NCBI RefSeq assembly: GCF_018860625.1
Contig: NZ_JAHKQB010000027.1
Span: forward strand, 236,635 to 300,634
From: Paracoccus sp. C2R09
GTDB lineage: Bacteria > Pseudomonadota > Alphaproteobacteria > Rhodobacterales > Rhodobacteraceae
Length of the DNA: 64,000 nucleotides
Direction: 5' to 3'
Positions 26,761 through 34,900 of this stretch are shown here, one piece after another (position 1 is the first letter of the stretch; each line of letters opens with the position of its first letter). The translations under genes and the position numbers were made by a program. The notes under the pieces are model-generated. The model was not told the origin of the DNA. It was given only the letters and a program-made list of their open reading frames with translations, and did not search any database.

Positions 26761-27159
26761 TCAGAATGCCTCGATCAGGTTCAGCACCGCGAGGATGCGC
26801 CGCGTGTCCCGATCCACGCGATAGGCGCGATCGCCGTCGCGGTAATATTCCCAGCCCGGCCGCGCCTCGAGCCGGTAGCGGCGGGGATCGTCGATGCGGC
26901 GGTAATCCTGGATGCGCAGGTTCTCGCCCCGGCGCCATTCCTTCTTGGCCTGCCCGGGCGGCACGCAGGAGGGCGACTTCTTCGCAAGTCCCGGCGGGCA
27001 GGCGTCGGAATGACGGCGGTCCGTGTCATGGCCGCGCTGTTCGGCACGACCGCGATCATGGTCGCGGCCTTGATCGTTGCCATAGCCGCGCTCGGCCAGG
27101 GCGGGGACGGCCGATGCCGTCAGCAGGGCTGCGGTGGTAAGTATTCTCAGCGGTGTCAT
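26761..27159 (-). CDS. Small secreted basic protein, function unknown
   Basis: A 132-residue protein with a signal peptide (MTPLRILTTAALLTASAVPALA), then a charged Asp/Arg/His-rich stretch, then a pair of repeats CPPGLAKKSPS and CVPPGQAKKEW, and a tail RLEARPGWEYYRDGDRAYRVDRDTRRIL. The C-terminal part resembles small RcnB-like periplasmic proteins of alphaproteobacteria. The start follows AAGGAT. No function can be assigned; metal or envelope-stress roles are guesses from composition. Confidence 0.7.
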   Translation of the reverse strand: MTPLRILTTAALLTASAVPALAERGYGNDQGRDHDRGRAEQRGHDTDRRHSDACPPGLAKKSPSCVPPGQAKKEWRRGENLRIQDYRRIDDPRRYRLEARPGWEYYRDGDRAYRVDRDTRRILAVLNLIEAF

Positions 27160-27256
27160 GTCGCCATCCTTCGTGGTCTTCGAATGCAGACATAACGCGA
27201 GAGCCGCCGCCCGTCGCATCACCAGTACGCGACGGGCAGCTGTCCGCCGGTTTGGG

Positions 27257-28393
27257 TCAGGCGCCGAATTCCGACAGATCCACCGCGCGACCCTCGATCA
27301 TCGAGCGCTGCGCCGCCATGCCCATCAGCACCGCCCAACGACCATCCTCGATCCCGACTTCGGGCGCGTCACGTTCGCCGCGCACCATCTCGAGGAAGCG
27401 CTGATGCTGATAGAAGGTCGAGCCGTTGTGATCGCCGGCTTCGAGCAGCGTCGGATCGACGGGGATCTCGGTCACTTCGGGGCCCTTGGGTTCGCGCGGG
27501 GACACGATGACCTGCGCGACGGGCGGGGCGCCCAGATGCTCGGGCCAGAAGCGGCCGGGTCCGGGGACCAGGGCCTCGATCTTGCCGCGATGACCGACGG
27601 CGCTGATCTCCTCCTGCCAGCGGGCGCCTTCGGCGAACATGCACAGTTCCAGCATGGCGCGCATGCCACTGGCGAATTCGACGATGACATAGCCGTGGTC
27701 GAAGATGTCGGGAACCCGGCCCTCGTAGGCCTCGTCCTGGTGGTTCTGCGCCTGGCCGCCCATGGCCATCACGCGCACCGGGTCGGATTTCAGCGCAAGC
27801 CGCATCAGGTCGAAGAAGTGGCAGCATTTCTCGACGAAGGTGCCGCCGGTATAGCGGTTGAACCGGTTCCAGTCGCCGACCTTGCGCAGGAAGGGGAAAC
27901 GATGTTCGCGGATGGTCAGCATGCGGATGCCGCCGGTCGCGGTCTCGGCCTGTTCCAGCATGCGCGCGACGGGGGGCATGTAGCGATATTCCATCGCCAC
28001 CCAGACCGGCGCCGGATAGGTGCGGGCGAAATCGGCCACGGCCTGCGCATGTTCGGGATCGGTGAACAGCGGCTTCTCGACCAGGACGGGCAGGGCCTTG
28101 CGGGCGGCGATCGCCTGCAGCTGCTCGACATGGCGATAGTTCGGGCTGGCGATCAGCAGGCAGTCCAGATCGTCATCCGCCAGCAGTTCGTCCAGCGAAT
28201 CCACCATGCGGGCCTCGGGGGCGATGCGCGCGGCCTCGGCGCGCATCAGGGGGTCGGGCTCGTAGATCGTGCCCACGCGGGTTCCCTGCAGCAGCGCGAT
28301 GTTGCGCAGATGCTCCTGTCCCATCATGCCGCATCCGATGATCCCGTAGGTCACGGTGCGTACAACCGGCTTGAAAAGCGTATCGGTTGTCAT
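27257..28393 (-). CDS. Gfo/Idh/MocA family NAD-dependent protein (oxidoreductase or NAD-dependent glycosidase)
   Basis: A 378-residue protein. The Rossmann motif is YGIIGCGMMGQEH; VLVEKPLFTDPEHA holds the Lys of the EKP motif; the second domain has DWNRFNRYTGGTFVEKCCHFFDLMRLAL, with the histidine typical of the active site. The family includes sugar dehydrogenases and NAD-dependent glycosidases; one group, GH188 (SqgA), cleaves sulfoquinovosides. Beside a desulfonation operon a GH188-type role is attractive, but the sequence alone does not settle it. GGAGGAGAAG precedes the start. The gene is transcribed with the GntR gene, ten bases apart. Confidence 0.8.
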   Translation of the reverse strand: MTTDTLFKPVVRTVTYGIIGCGMMGQEHLRNIALLQGTRVGTIYEPDPLMRAEAARIAPEARMVDSLDELLADDDLDCLLIASPNYRHVEQLQAIAARKALPVLVEKPLFTDPEHAQAVADFARTYPAPVWVAMEYRYMPPVARMLEQAETATGGIRMLTIREHRFPFLRKVGDWNRFNRYTGGTFVEKCCHFFDLMRLALKSDPVRVMAMGGQAQNHQDEAYEGRVPDIFDHGYVIVEFASGMRAMLELCMFAEGARWQEEISAVGHRGKIEALVPGPGRFWPEHLGAPPVAQVIVSPREPKGPEVTEIPVDPTLLEAGDHNGSTFYQHQRFLEMVRGERDAPEVGIEDGRWAVLMGMAAQRSMIEGRAVDLSEFGA

Positions 28394-28403
28394 CTTCTCC
28401 TCC

Positions 28404-29141
28404 TCAGATGAGGCGCTGGACATACAGCGCCCTTTCGGTGTCGTACCAGGTGCGTGAAAACTCGACCGCGGTGGTCGTCTGACCCCAGGACAACCGCTCG
28501 ACATAGGCGGTGACGGTGCCGGGGGTCAGCGTGAATTCGGGCGGGGTCCAGTCCGGCACCCGTCCGATTCCCACGCGGTCCTCTGCCCGCGTGATCCACA
28601 GCTTCAGCGACTTCTTGTAGGTCAGGTACAGGGAATCCTGCACCGCCTCTCGCTGGATGCGGCCCACGGCCCCGTCCAGCCAGATCTCCTCGACCGCGAT
28701 CATGGTCCGGTCCAGAAAGCGCAGCCGCCTGAACCGGGTGCCGTGATCGGATGCGCCCCATTCGGGCTGATCCGCATCCTTGGGCATCCAGTCGACCGAC
28801 AGGACCTGCGCCATGGGCAGCCCGCCGCCGCCCCGCGCATGTTCCAGCCGGAACATCGAATAGACCGATTCGACCCTTTCGCCCGCCCGGACGTAATTGC
28901 CCGACCCGTGCCGACGCTCGATCAGGCCCTGCTGTTCCAGCACCGTCAGCGCCTTGCGCAGCGTCCGGACCGTGGTGCCGTGGGCGCGGGCAAGTTCGCG
29001 TTCCGGCGGCAGTTTCTGCCCGTCCAGCAGGCGCCCGGCAGCAAGGTCGCGAATCATCAACTCGCTGATCTGCATGTAGATCGGCAAGGCGTCGCTGCGC
29101 TGCTGGCGGGTTTCCGGGGCGTCGGTCAAAATCTGGTCCAT
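28404..29141 (-). CDS. GntR-family regulator with UTRA domain (HutC subfamily)
   Basis: A 245-residue regulator. The winged helix spans LPIYMQISELMIRDLAAGRLLDGQKLPPERELARAHGTTVRTLRKALTVLEQQGLIERRHGSGNYV (about residues 19-84). A UTRA ligand domain follows, with RRLRFLDRTMIAVEEIWL and TPGTVTAYVERLSWGQTTTAVEFSRTWYDTERALYVQRL, the usual UTRA ending. UTRA regulators sense small sugars or acids. It is divergent from the monooxygenase operon and upstream of the Gfo/Idh/MocA gene. The start at 29141 has no clear ribosome site; an alternative upstream start would overlap the operator region. Confidence 0.88.
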   Translation of the reverse strand: MDQILTDAPETRQQRSDALPIYMQISELMIRDLAAGRLLDGQKLPPERELARAHGTTVRTLRKALTVLEQQGLIERRHGSGNYVRAGERVESVYSMFRLEHARGGGGLPMAQVLSVDWMPKDADQPEWGASDHGTRFRRLRFLDRTMIAVEEIWLDGAVGRIQREAVQDSLYLTYKKSLKLWITRAEDRVGIGRVPDWTPPEFTLTPGTVTAYVERLSWGQTTTAVEFSRTWYDTERALYVQRLI

Positions 29142-29156
29142 CGAATTGATGCACCA

Positions 29157-29170
29157 TTGATCTACATCAA
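29157..29170. promoter_or_regulatory. Candidate GntR/UTRA operator
   Basis: TTGAT-CTAC-ATCAA is a perfect 5-bp inverted repeat in the 78-base gap between the divergent regulator and monooxygenase genes. A further TTGAT copy lies at 29146. Autoregulation together with control of the catabolic operon is inferred from position. Confidence 0.5.
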
Positions 29171-29219
29171 GGACATGGGTAACAAAAGAGGAATTCGAAG
29201 GCGACTCGGGAGGGAGTTC

Positions 29220-30374
29220 ATGTCCGTCGTACCTGTCACATCCGCCGATCTGGAAGCGGTCGAGGTCGCGTGGTTCTCGGCGCTCTGCTCGGACGATTAC
29301 CGGCATCTGGGCGTGCCCGAGAACGACCTGCGGTCGTCCTGGGCGCATTGCTCGGACATCGTGAAGACCGCCGAGGCCCAGGGCTTCGGCAACATCCTGT
29401 GCCCGTCATCCTACCAGGTGGGGCAGGACACGCTGAGCTTCGTTGCGGGCTGCGCGCCCATCACGAACGCCATCAACATGCTGGCGGCCGTCCGCTGCGG
29501 CGAGATGCAGCCCATCATGCTGGCCCGCACCATCGCGACGCTGGACCACATGCTGCAGGGTCGCCTGACGGTGAACATCATCAGCAGCGATTTCCCGGGC
29601 CAGAAGGAGCCGAGCCCCTTCCGCTATCAGCGCTCTCGCGAGGTGGTCGAGATCCTGAAGCAGGCATGGACCCAGGACACCATCACCTACAAGGGCGAGG
29701 TCTACGACTTCTCGGACGTGAACACCGATCCGGCGCGCCCCTATCAGACGAACGGCCCGATGCTGTATTTCGGCGGCTACAGCCCCGATGCGCTGGACCT
29801 GTGCGGCCAGCATTGCGACGTCTACCTGATGTGGCCCGAGAAGACCGAGGATATCGCGGACCGCATGAAGGCCGCCCATGCCGCGGCGGAAAAGCACGGC
29901 CGCACGCTGGATTACGGCTTCCGCGCCCATGTGATCGTCCGCGACACCGAGGCCGAGGCCAAGGAATACGCGCGCGAACTGGTCAGCAAGCTGGATGACG
30001 ACCAGGGACGCCTGATCCGCGAACGCGCGCTGGACGCGGGCTCGCTCGGCGTCAGCCGCCAGGCCCGCAACCGGGAACTGGCCGATCTGGAAGGCTATAT
30101 CGAACCGAACCTGTGGACCGGCGTGGGCCGGGCGCGTTCGGGCTGCGGTGCGGCCATCGTCGGATCGACCGACCAGGTGCTGACAAAGCTGGAGGAATTG
30201 CGCAGGATGGGCATCCGTGCCTTCATCCTGTCGGGATATCCGCATATCGACGAGGCAGAGCATTTCGGCAGCCGCGTGCTGCCGCAGATGAACACCTGCC
30301 AACTGAACCGCGTGTGGGGCCGCGTGCCCGACACCACACCCAATACCCCGCTCGGCGCGGGTGAAAGGCGCTGA
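29220..30374 (+). CDS. SsuD-like FMNH2-dependent sulfonate monooxygenase (candidate SQ monooxygenase)
   Basis: A 384-residue luciferase-like flavin monooxygenase. Arg235 and His237 in YGFRAHVIVR, Arg306 in GVGRARSGCG and Tyr340 in ILSGYPHIDEA correspond, each with an offset of nine, to Arg226, His228, Arg297 and Tyr331 of E. coli alkanesulfonate monooxygenase as I recall them. It should therefore cleave a C-S bond with O2 and reduced FMN, releasing sulfite and an aldehyde. GGGAGGG precedes ATG 29220. It heads an operon with an aldo/keto reductase, flavin reductase, TRAP transporter and sulfite-type exporter, which suits sulfoquinovose monooxygenase (SmoC) better than an alkanesulfonate enzyme. 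Confidence 0.85.
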   Translation: MSVVPVTSADLEAVEVAWFSALCSDDYRHLGVPENDLRSSWAHCSDIVKTAEAQGFGNILCPSSYQVGQDTLSFVAGCAPITNAINMLAAVRCGEMQPIMLARTIATLDHMLQGRLTVNIISSDFPGQKEPSPFRYQRSREVVEILKQAWTQDTITYKGEVYDFSDVNTDPARPYQTNGPMLYFGGYSPDALDLCGQHCDVYLMWPEKTEDIADRMKAAHAAAEKHGRTLDYGFRAHVIVRDTEAEAKEYARELVSKLDDDQGRLIRERALDAGSLGVSRQARNRELADLEGYIEPNLWTGVGRARSGCGAAIVGSTDQVLTKLEELRRMGIRAFILSGYPHIDEAEHFGSRVLPQMNTCQLNRVWGRVPDTTPNTPLGAGERR

Positions 30375-30376
30375 AC

Positions 30377-31267
30377 ATGAAACGCGCGAAGCTGAACGAC
30401 GACCTGGAACTGTCGCGACTGGTCTATGGCATGTGGCGGATCGGCGACGATGCCGATACCTCGACCAGGCATGTCCGGGCCAAGATCGAGGCCTGCCTTG
30501 CGCAGGGCATCACGACGATGGACCAGGCCGACATCTATGGCAATTACGGCGCCGAGGCGATCCTGGGCGCGGCGCTGCGCGAGGATCCGTCCCTGCGCGA
30601 CAAGATCGAGATCGTGACGAAATGCGACATCGTCGCGCCGATCGGTCGCAACTCGGACGCAGCCTGCAAGCATTACGACACCTCGAAGGCCTATATCGAC
30701 CGCGCGGTCGAGACCTCGCTGCGCGACATGGCGACCGACCGGGTCGACCTGCTGCTGATCCACCGCCCCGATCCGCTGATGGACCACCGCGAGACCGGCG
30801 CCGCGCTGGACGCGCTGGTCGCATCGGGCAAGGTCCGTGCCGTGGGCGTGTCGAACTTCCGCCCCTGGGATGTCGAGCTGCTGCAATCCGCGATGGAGAC
30901 GAAGCTGGCCACGAACCAGATCGAGATCTCGCTTGCGGCGATCTCGCCCTTCACCGATGGCGATCTGGCCTTCCACCAGCGCCGCGACGATGCGGTCATG
31001 GCATGGTCGCCCCTGGGCGGCGGCAGCCTGATGACCGGCGACGGCCCCGTCGCGCAGGTGATGGACGCGATCGCGGCCGATCACGGCGTGGATCGTGCAG
31101 CGGTGGCCGTGGCCTTCCTGCTGCGCCACCCGGCGCGCATCCTGCCGGTGATGGGCACCAATTCGCTGAACCGCATTCTGCGCATCTCGGACGCGCTGAA
31201 GGTCGATCTGAGCCGCGTGGAGTGGTTCCGCCTCTACGAGGCCGCACTGGGTCGCGAGGTGGCATGA
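30377..31267 (+). CDS. Aldo/keto reductase, YdhF-like (candidate 6-oxo-glucose reductase)
   Basis: A 296-residue NADPH-dependent reductase with the tetrad Asp49 and Tyr54 (MDQADIYG), Lys82 (IVTKCD) and His129 (LLLIHRPDP). SPFTDGDLAFHQRRDDAVMAWSPLGGG is worded like the YdhF branch. In the sulfo-SMO pathway an aldo/keto reductase (SmoB) reduces the 6-oxo-glucose left by desulfonation to glucose; this is my inferred role. It begins two bases after the monooxygenase gene and overlaps the flavin reductase gene by ATGA. Confidence 0.85.
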   Translation: MKRAKLNDDLELSRLVYGMWRIGDDADTSTRHVRAKIEACLAQGITTMDQADIYGNYGAEAILGAALREDPSLRDKIEIVTKCDIVAPIGRNSDAACKHYDTSKAYIDRAVETSLRDMATDRVDLLLIHRPDPLMDHRETGAALDALVASGKVRAVGVSNFRPWDVELLQSAMETKLATNQIEISLAAISPFTDGDLAFHQRRDDAVMAWSPLGGGSLMTGDGPVAQVMDAIAADHGVDRAAVAVAFLLRHPARILPVMGTNSLNRILRISDALKVDLSRVEWFRLYEAALGREVA

Positions 31268-31767
31268 CCCAAACGCATCGCAGCTTCGTTCCGACTGGCG
31301 ATAACGGTCGCGACCTTCGCGACGCCTTCGGGCGTTTTGCGACGGGCGTGACCGTCGTCACGGCCTGCGGCGCCGAGGGCTGCGCCGCGATCACCGCCAA
31401 CAGCTTCAGCTCGATCTCGATGGAGCCGCCGCTGGTCATGTGGTCGCCCGCGAAATCCAGCGCGCGCCACGACGATTTCGCGGGCGCCGAGCATTTCGCG
31501 ATCCACGTCCTGGCCGCCGACCAGATCGATCTGGCCATGGCGATCGCCAAGGACCGCCGCGCCATGATCGATGCGGTCCTGGAGGCCAATGACGATGGCG
31601 TGCCCGTGCTGGACGACTGTCTGGCGCGTTTCGACTGCCGTCGCTATGCGTTGCACGAGGCGGGCGATCACACGATCGTCCTGGGCGAGGTCCTGCGGGC
31701 GACGATCCGCAGCGGCGCGCCGCTGGCCTTCTTCGGGGGCAAGGTCGCAAGGGTCATCGACGATTGA
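31264..31767 (+). CDS. Flavin reductase (FMN reductase partner of the monooxygenase)
   Basis: A 167-residue protein of the flavin-reductase-like domain family: RDAFGRFATGVTVVTACG, then ITANSFSSISMEPPLVMWSPAKSSARHDDF and FAIHVLAADQIDLAM. It should supply FMNH2 from NAD(P)H to the SsuD-like enzyme, the role of SmoA in the sulfo-SMO pathway or SsuE in alkanesulfonate use. It belongs to the HpaC/flavin-domain type, not the flavodoxin-like SsuE type. It overlaps the aldo/keto reductase gene by four bases. Confidence 0.88.
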   Translation: MTQTHRSFVPTGDNGRDLRDAFGRFATGVTVVTACGAEGCAAITANSFSSISMEPPLVMWSPAKSSARHDDFAGAEHFAIHVLAADQIDLAMAIAKDRRAMIDAVLEANDDGVPVLDDCLARFDCRRYALHEAGDHTIVLGEVLRATIRSGAPLAFFGGKVARVIDD

Positions 31768-31829
31768 CCCGCGCCCAGCCGTTGAGGAGCGGTCGGGCCT
31801 TGTGAAGTAAAATGGGAGGGGGATCTTAC

Positions 31830-32426
31830 ATGATCCGCATCGATGGCGTGATCCGGCCCTTGTCGTGGATCAACGAGCGCGTGCTGAAGGCCGGCCGCGC
31901 CGTGGGCATCACCGCGGTCGCGGTGATGGTGGCCGTCACCATCCTGCAGGTCTTCTGCCGATACGTGCTGGGCAGCGCCCTTGCATGGCCGGACGAGGCC
32001 GCGCGTTTCTGCATGCTGTGGATGACCGGGCTGATGGCGCCCACCGCGATGCGTCGCGGGGGCTTCGTGGCCATCGACATCCTGCCCACCATGCTGCCCG
32101 CCGTGCTGGCGCGGGTGCTGAACCTGTGCCTGCTGCTGGTGTCGCTGGTCGTGCTGGTCGTGGCACTTCAGATCGGCTGGAAAGAGATGACGGGCCTCGG
32201 CGGTCGCTTCGCCTCCGCCTCGCTCTATCTGCCGCTCAGCCTCGATTTCAGCGAATGGTATCGCATTCCGCGGTCCTGGATGATGGCATCGCTGCCCGTG
32301 GGGCTGGTGCTGCTGATCTCGGTCGCGGTCGAGCTTATCCTGCGCAACATCGCCGCCCTGATGGGGCATGACGTTTCGCTTCTTCCAGATTCCGACGCCG
32401 AGACCGGCATCCAGGGGGTCGATTGA
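31830..32426 (+). CDS. TRAP transporter small permease (DctQ family)
   Basis: A 198-residue protein with four hydrophobic segments. The DctQ pattern is FCRYVLGSALAWPDEAARFCMLWMTGLMAPTAMRRGGFVAIDIL. I start it at MIRIDGV (31830) because GGGAGGGGG lies eight bases upstream; a Met six codons earlier has no such site. It is the membrane partner of the next gene, overlapping it by one base (TGATG). Confidence 0.88.
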   Translation: MIRIDGVIRPLSWINERVLKAGRAVGITAVAVMVAVTILQVFCRYVLGSALAWPDEAARFCMLWMTGLMAPTAMRRGGFVAIDILPTMLPAVLARVLNLCLLLVSLVVLVVALQIGWKEMTGLGGRFASASLYLPLSLDFSEWYRIPRSWMMASLPVGLVLLISVAVELILRNIAALMGHDVSLLPDSDAETGIQGVD

Positions 32427-33715
32427 TGCTTGTCTGGTTTCTTCCGCTTTTCCTTCTGTTCCTGCTGATCGGCCTGCCGGTCTTCTTCGGCATGCTTGCC
32501 GCGCCCGGTCTTCTGCTGTGGATGAACGGGCAGGAACGTGATCTGACGCTGCTCTATCGCAACCTCTATAACGGGATGGACAGCTTTCCGCTGATGGCGA
32601 TCCCCTTCTTCATGCTGGCGGGCGAGCTGATGAACCGCGGCGGGATCACCACGCGGCTGGTCGAATTCGCCCAGGCGCTGATGGGGCATTTCCGCGGCGG
32701 GCTTGCGCATGTGAACATCCTGTCCTCGATGCTGTTCGCGGGCCTGTCGGGGTCGGCGGTGGCCGATACATCGGCGCTCGGGTCGATGCTGATCCCCGCG
32801 ATGGAGAAGCAGGGCTATACCCGCCGCTTTGCCGCGGCGATCACGGCCGCAAGCTCGGTCATCGGTCCGATCATTCCGCCTTCGGGCATCATGATCATCT
32901 ATGCCTATGTCATGGGCGAAAGCGTGGCGGCGCTGTTCCTGGCAGGCATCGTGCCGGGGGCCCTGGTGGGCCTGGGCCTGATGCTGGTCGTCAAGCTGAT
33001 GGCCGACAAGTACGATTTCCCCGTCGCATCCAAGCGCTACAGCTGGGGCGAACGCGGGCAGGCGAGCCTCAAGGCCTTCTTCCCGCTGATGACGCCGGTG
33101 ATCATTCTGGGCGGCATCCTTCTGGGCGTCTTCACCCCGACCGAGGCCGCAGCCGTTGCCGCCGTCTATGCGATGTTCATCAGCATCTTCGTGCTGCGGA
33201 CCATGGGCGTGAAGGAACTGCCCGACGTGCTGGGCCGTGCGGGCCTGACCTCGGCGGTGGTGCTGCTGCTGGTGGGGGCGGCGATGTCGTTCAAGACGGT
33301 CGTGTCGCTGTCCCATACGCCGCAGATGATGGCCGAGTTCATCCTGACGCTGACCGACAATCCGCTGATGCTACTGTTCCTGATCAACCTGCTGCTGTTC
33401 ATCGTGGGCATGTTCCTCGATGCCGGGCCGGCGATCATCATCCTGGCGCCGATCCTGGGCCCGGTCTTCACCGGCATGGGGGTGGACAGCGTGCATTTCG
33501 CCATCATCATGTGCGTCAACCTGACCGTGGGGCTGGCGACACCGCCAATGGGGCTGGTGCTGTTCGTCGCCTCGGCCGTGTCGGGCGAGAGGGTGACCAC
33601 GATCTCTCGTGCGATCCTGCCGTTCCTTGCCGTTGAAATTCTGGTCATTTTCCTGATCACATATTTCCCGGCAATCTCGATGACGATCCCGCGTCTGACG
33701 GGATTCGCAAACTGA
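32426..33715 (+). CDS. TRAP transporter large permease (DctM family)
   Basis: A 429-residue multi-spanning membrane protein: FPLMAIPFFMLAGELMNRGGIT, ILSSMLFAGLSGSAVADTSALGSMLIPAMEKQGY, IIPPSGIMIIYAYVMGESVAALFLAG and CVNLTVGLATPPMGLVLFVASAV are DctM landmarks. It is the transport subunit of the TRAP system inside the presumed desulfonation operon. TRAP importers usually carry acids; a sulfonate group on a sugar would provide the required anion. Confidence 0.9.
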   Translation: MLVWFLPLFLLFLLIGLPVFFGMLAAPGLLLWMNGQERDLTLLYRNLYNGMDSFPLMAIPFFMLAGELMNRGGITTRLVEFAQALMGHFRGGLAHVNILSSMLFAGLSGSAVADTSALGSMLIPAMEKQGYTRRFAAAITAASSVIGPIIPPSGIMIIYAYVMGESVAALFLAGIVPGALVGLGLMLVVKLMADKYDFPVASKRYSWGERGQASLKAFFPLMTPVIILGGILLGVFTPTEAAAVAAVYAMFISIFVLRTMGVKELPDVLGRAGLTSAVVLLLVGAAMSFKTVVSLSHTPQMMAEFILTLTDNPLMLLFLINLLLFIVGMFLDAGPAIIILAPILGPVFTGMGVDSVHFAIIMCVNLTVGLATPPMGLVLFVASAVSGERVTTISRAILPFLAVEILVIFLITYFPAISMTIPRLTGFAN

Positions 33716-33744
33716 ACGACCAGAGCCTGACAGGGAGGAAACTC

Positions 33745-34803
33745 ATGCCTGGAACCAAGAAGCTGACCCTTGCCGCCACGCTGGCCATGACGGCATTCGC
33801 AATGCCCGCCATGGCCGCCGACTATACGATCCGCGCCGTCGCCAACTCGAACGAATCCGACGAGGATTACGACGGCCTGCAGGTCTTCAAGTCCTATGTC
33901 GAGGCCGCCTCGAACGGCGCGATCGAGGTCGAGATCTACATGGGCACCCAGCTCTGCTCGAACGGGGCCGAATGCCTGCAGGGCGTGGCCGACGGCTCGA
34001 TCGACGTCTACATCTCGACCTCGGACGGTGCATCGGGGCTGTTCCCCTATGTGCAGGTGCTGGATCTGCCCTACATCATGGCCGATGACCGCGTGGCCGA
34101 ACGCGTGCTGACGGGCGATTTCCCGCGCCAGCTGCGCGACATGGCGCTGGAGGATTCGGGCGACACGCTGCGCCTGATGACGATCGGCAACACCGGCGGA
34201 TGGCGCAACTTCGCCAATACCGAACGCACGATAGAGACCCCCGAGGATATCGCGGGCCTGAAGATGCGCACGGTGGTGTCGGACCTGCCGCAGGAACTGG
34301 TGCGTGCGCTCGGCGCGTCGCCCACGCCGATCCCGTGGCCCGAGCTGTTCACCTCGTTGCAGACCAACGTGGTCGAAGGGACCGCGAACGGGATCACCGA
34401 CATCATGTCGATGAAGTTCCCCGAGGCGGGCCTGAAATACCTGACGCTGGACGGTCACGCCTATATGGGCGCCATGTGGTGGATGTCGAACCAGAAGTTC
34501 CAGGAGATGCCCGAGGAGATGCGGACCATCGTCGTGGACGGCTTCTCGCATCTGCAGCAGGCGACGTTCGAATCTCCCAAGCGCAAGTCCATTGCGGCCT
34601 ACGAGGCCTTCGCGGCCTCGGGCGGCGAGGTCTATGTGCCGACGCCCGAGCAGAAGGCCGCCTTCAAGGAGGCCGCGCAGCCCGTCTACGAGTGGTTCAC
34701 CGGCAACGTGGATGGCGGCGAGGAGATCCTGGCCAGCTTCCGCGCCGCGGTCGAGGAGGCCGAGCAGGAGCTGACCGAGGAACGCGCCCGCGACATCCAG
34801 TAA
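33745..34803 (+). CDS. TRAP transporter solute-binding protein (DctP family)
   Basis: A 352-residue periplasmic protein with a Sec signal (LTLAATLAMTAFAMPAMAA). Ligand-domain landmarks are EIYMGTQLCSNGAECLQGVADGSIDVYIS and EDIAGLKMRTVVSDLPQELVRALGASPTPIPWPELFTSLQTNVVEGTANG; the Arg in KMRTV is the anion-clamping residue of the family. The paired cysteines in QLCSNGAEC could form a local disulfide. It has a GGGAGG ribosome site. The ligand is inferred to be the sulfonated substrate of the monooxygenase. Confidence 0.88.
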   Translation: MPGTKKLTLAATLAMTAFAMPAMAADYTIRAVANSNESDEDYDGLQVFKSYVEAASNGAIEVEIYMGTQLCSNGAECLQGVADGSIDVYISTSDGASGLFPYVQVLDLPYIMADDRVAERVLTGDFPRQLRDMALEDSGDTLRLMTIGNTGGWRNFANTERTIETPEDIAGLKMRTVVSDLPQELVRALGASPTPIPWPELFTSLQTNVVEGTANGITDIMSMKFPEAGLKYLTLDGHAYMGAMWWMSNQKFQEMPEEMRTIVVDGFSHLQQATFESPKRKSIAAYEAFAASGGEVYVPTPEQKAAFKEAAQPVYEWFTGNVDGGEEILASFRAAVEEAEQELTEERARDIQ

Positions 34804-34816
34804 GGATCGCGACCGG

Positions 34817-34839
34817 AAGGGGGCCCGCGCGGCCCCCTT
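34817..34839 (+). terminator. Hairpin between the TRAP binding-protein gene and the exporter gene
   Basis: Perfect 9-bp arms (aagggggcc / ggccccctt) with a 5-base loop and a short TTT tail lie 13 bases after the stop. It is probably a partial terminator, since the exporter gene follows in the same direction. Confidence 0.55.
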
Positions 34840-34900
34840 TCACCGACAAGGAGGTCCGGCCCGCGGGGCAGGGGCCCTGCCTTCACGAGGGACAGCACAG

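Noticed and set aside
29220..31767. Alkanesulfonate (ssu) operon
   Set aside because: The monooxygenase is SsuD-like, but there is no SsuABC importer and the flavin reductase is not SsuE-like. The aldo/keto reductase has no role in that pathway.
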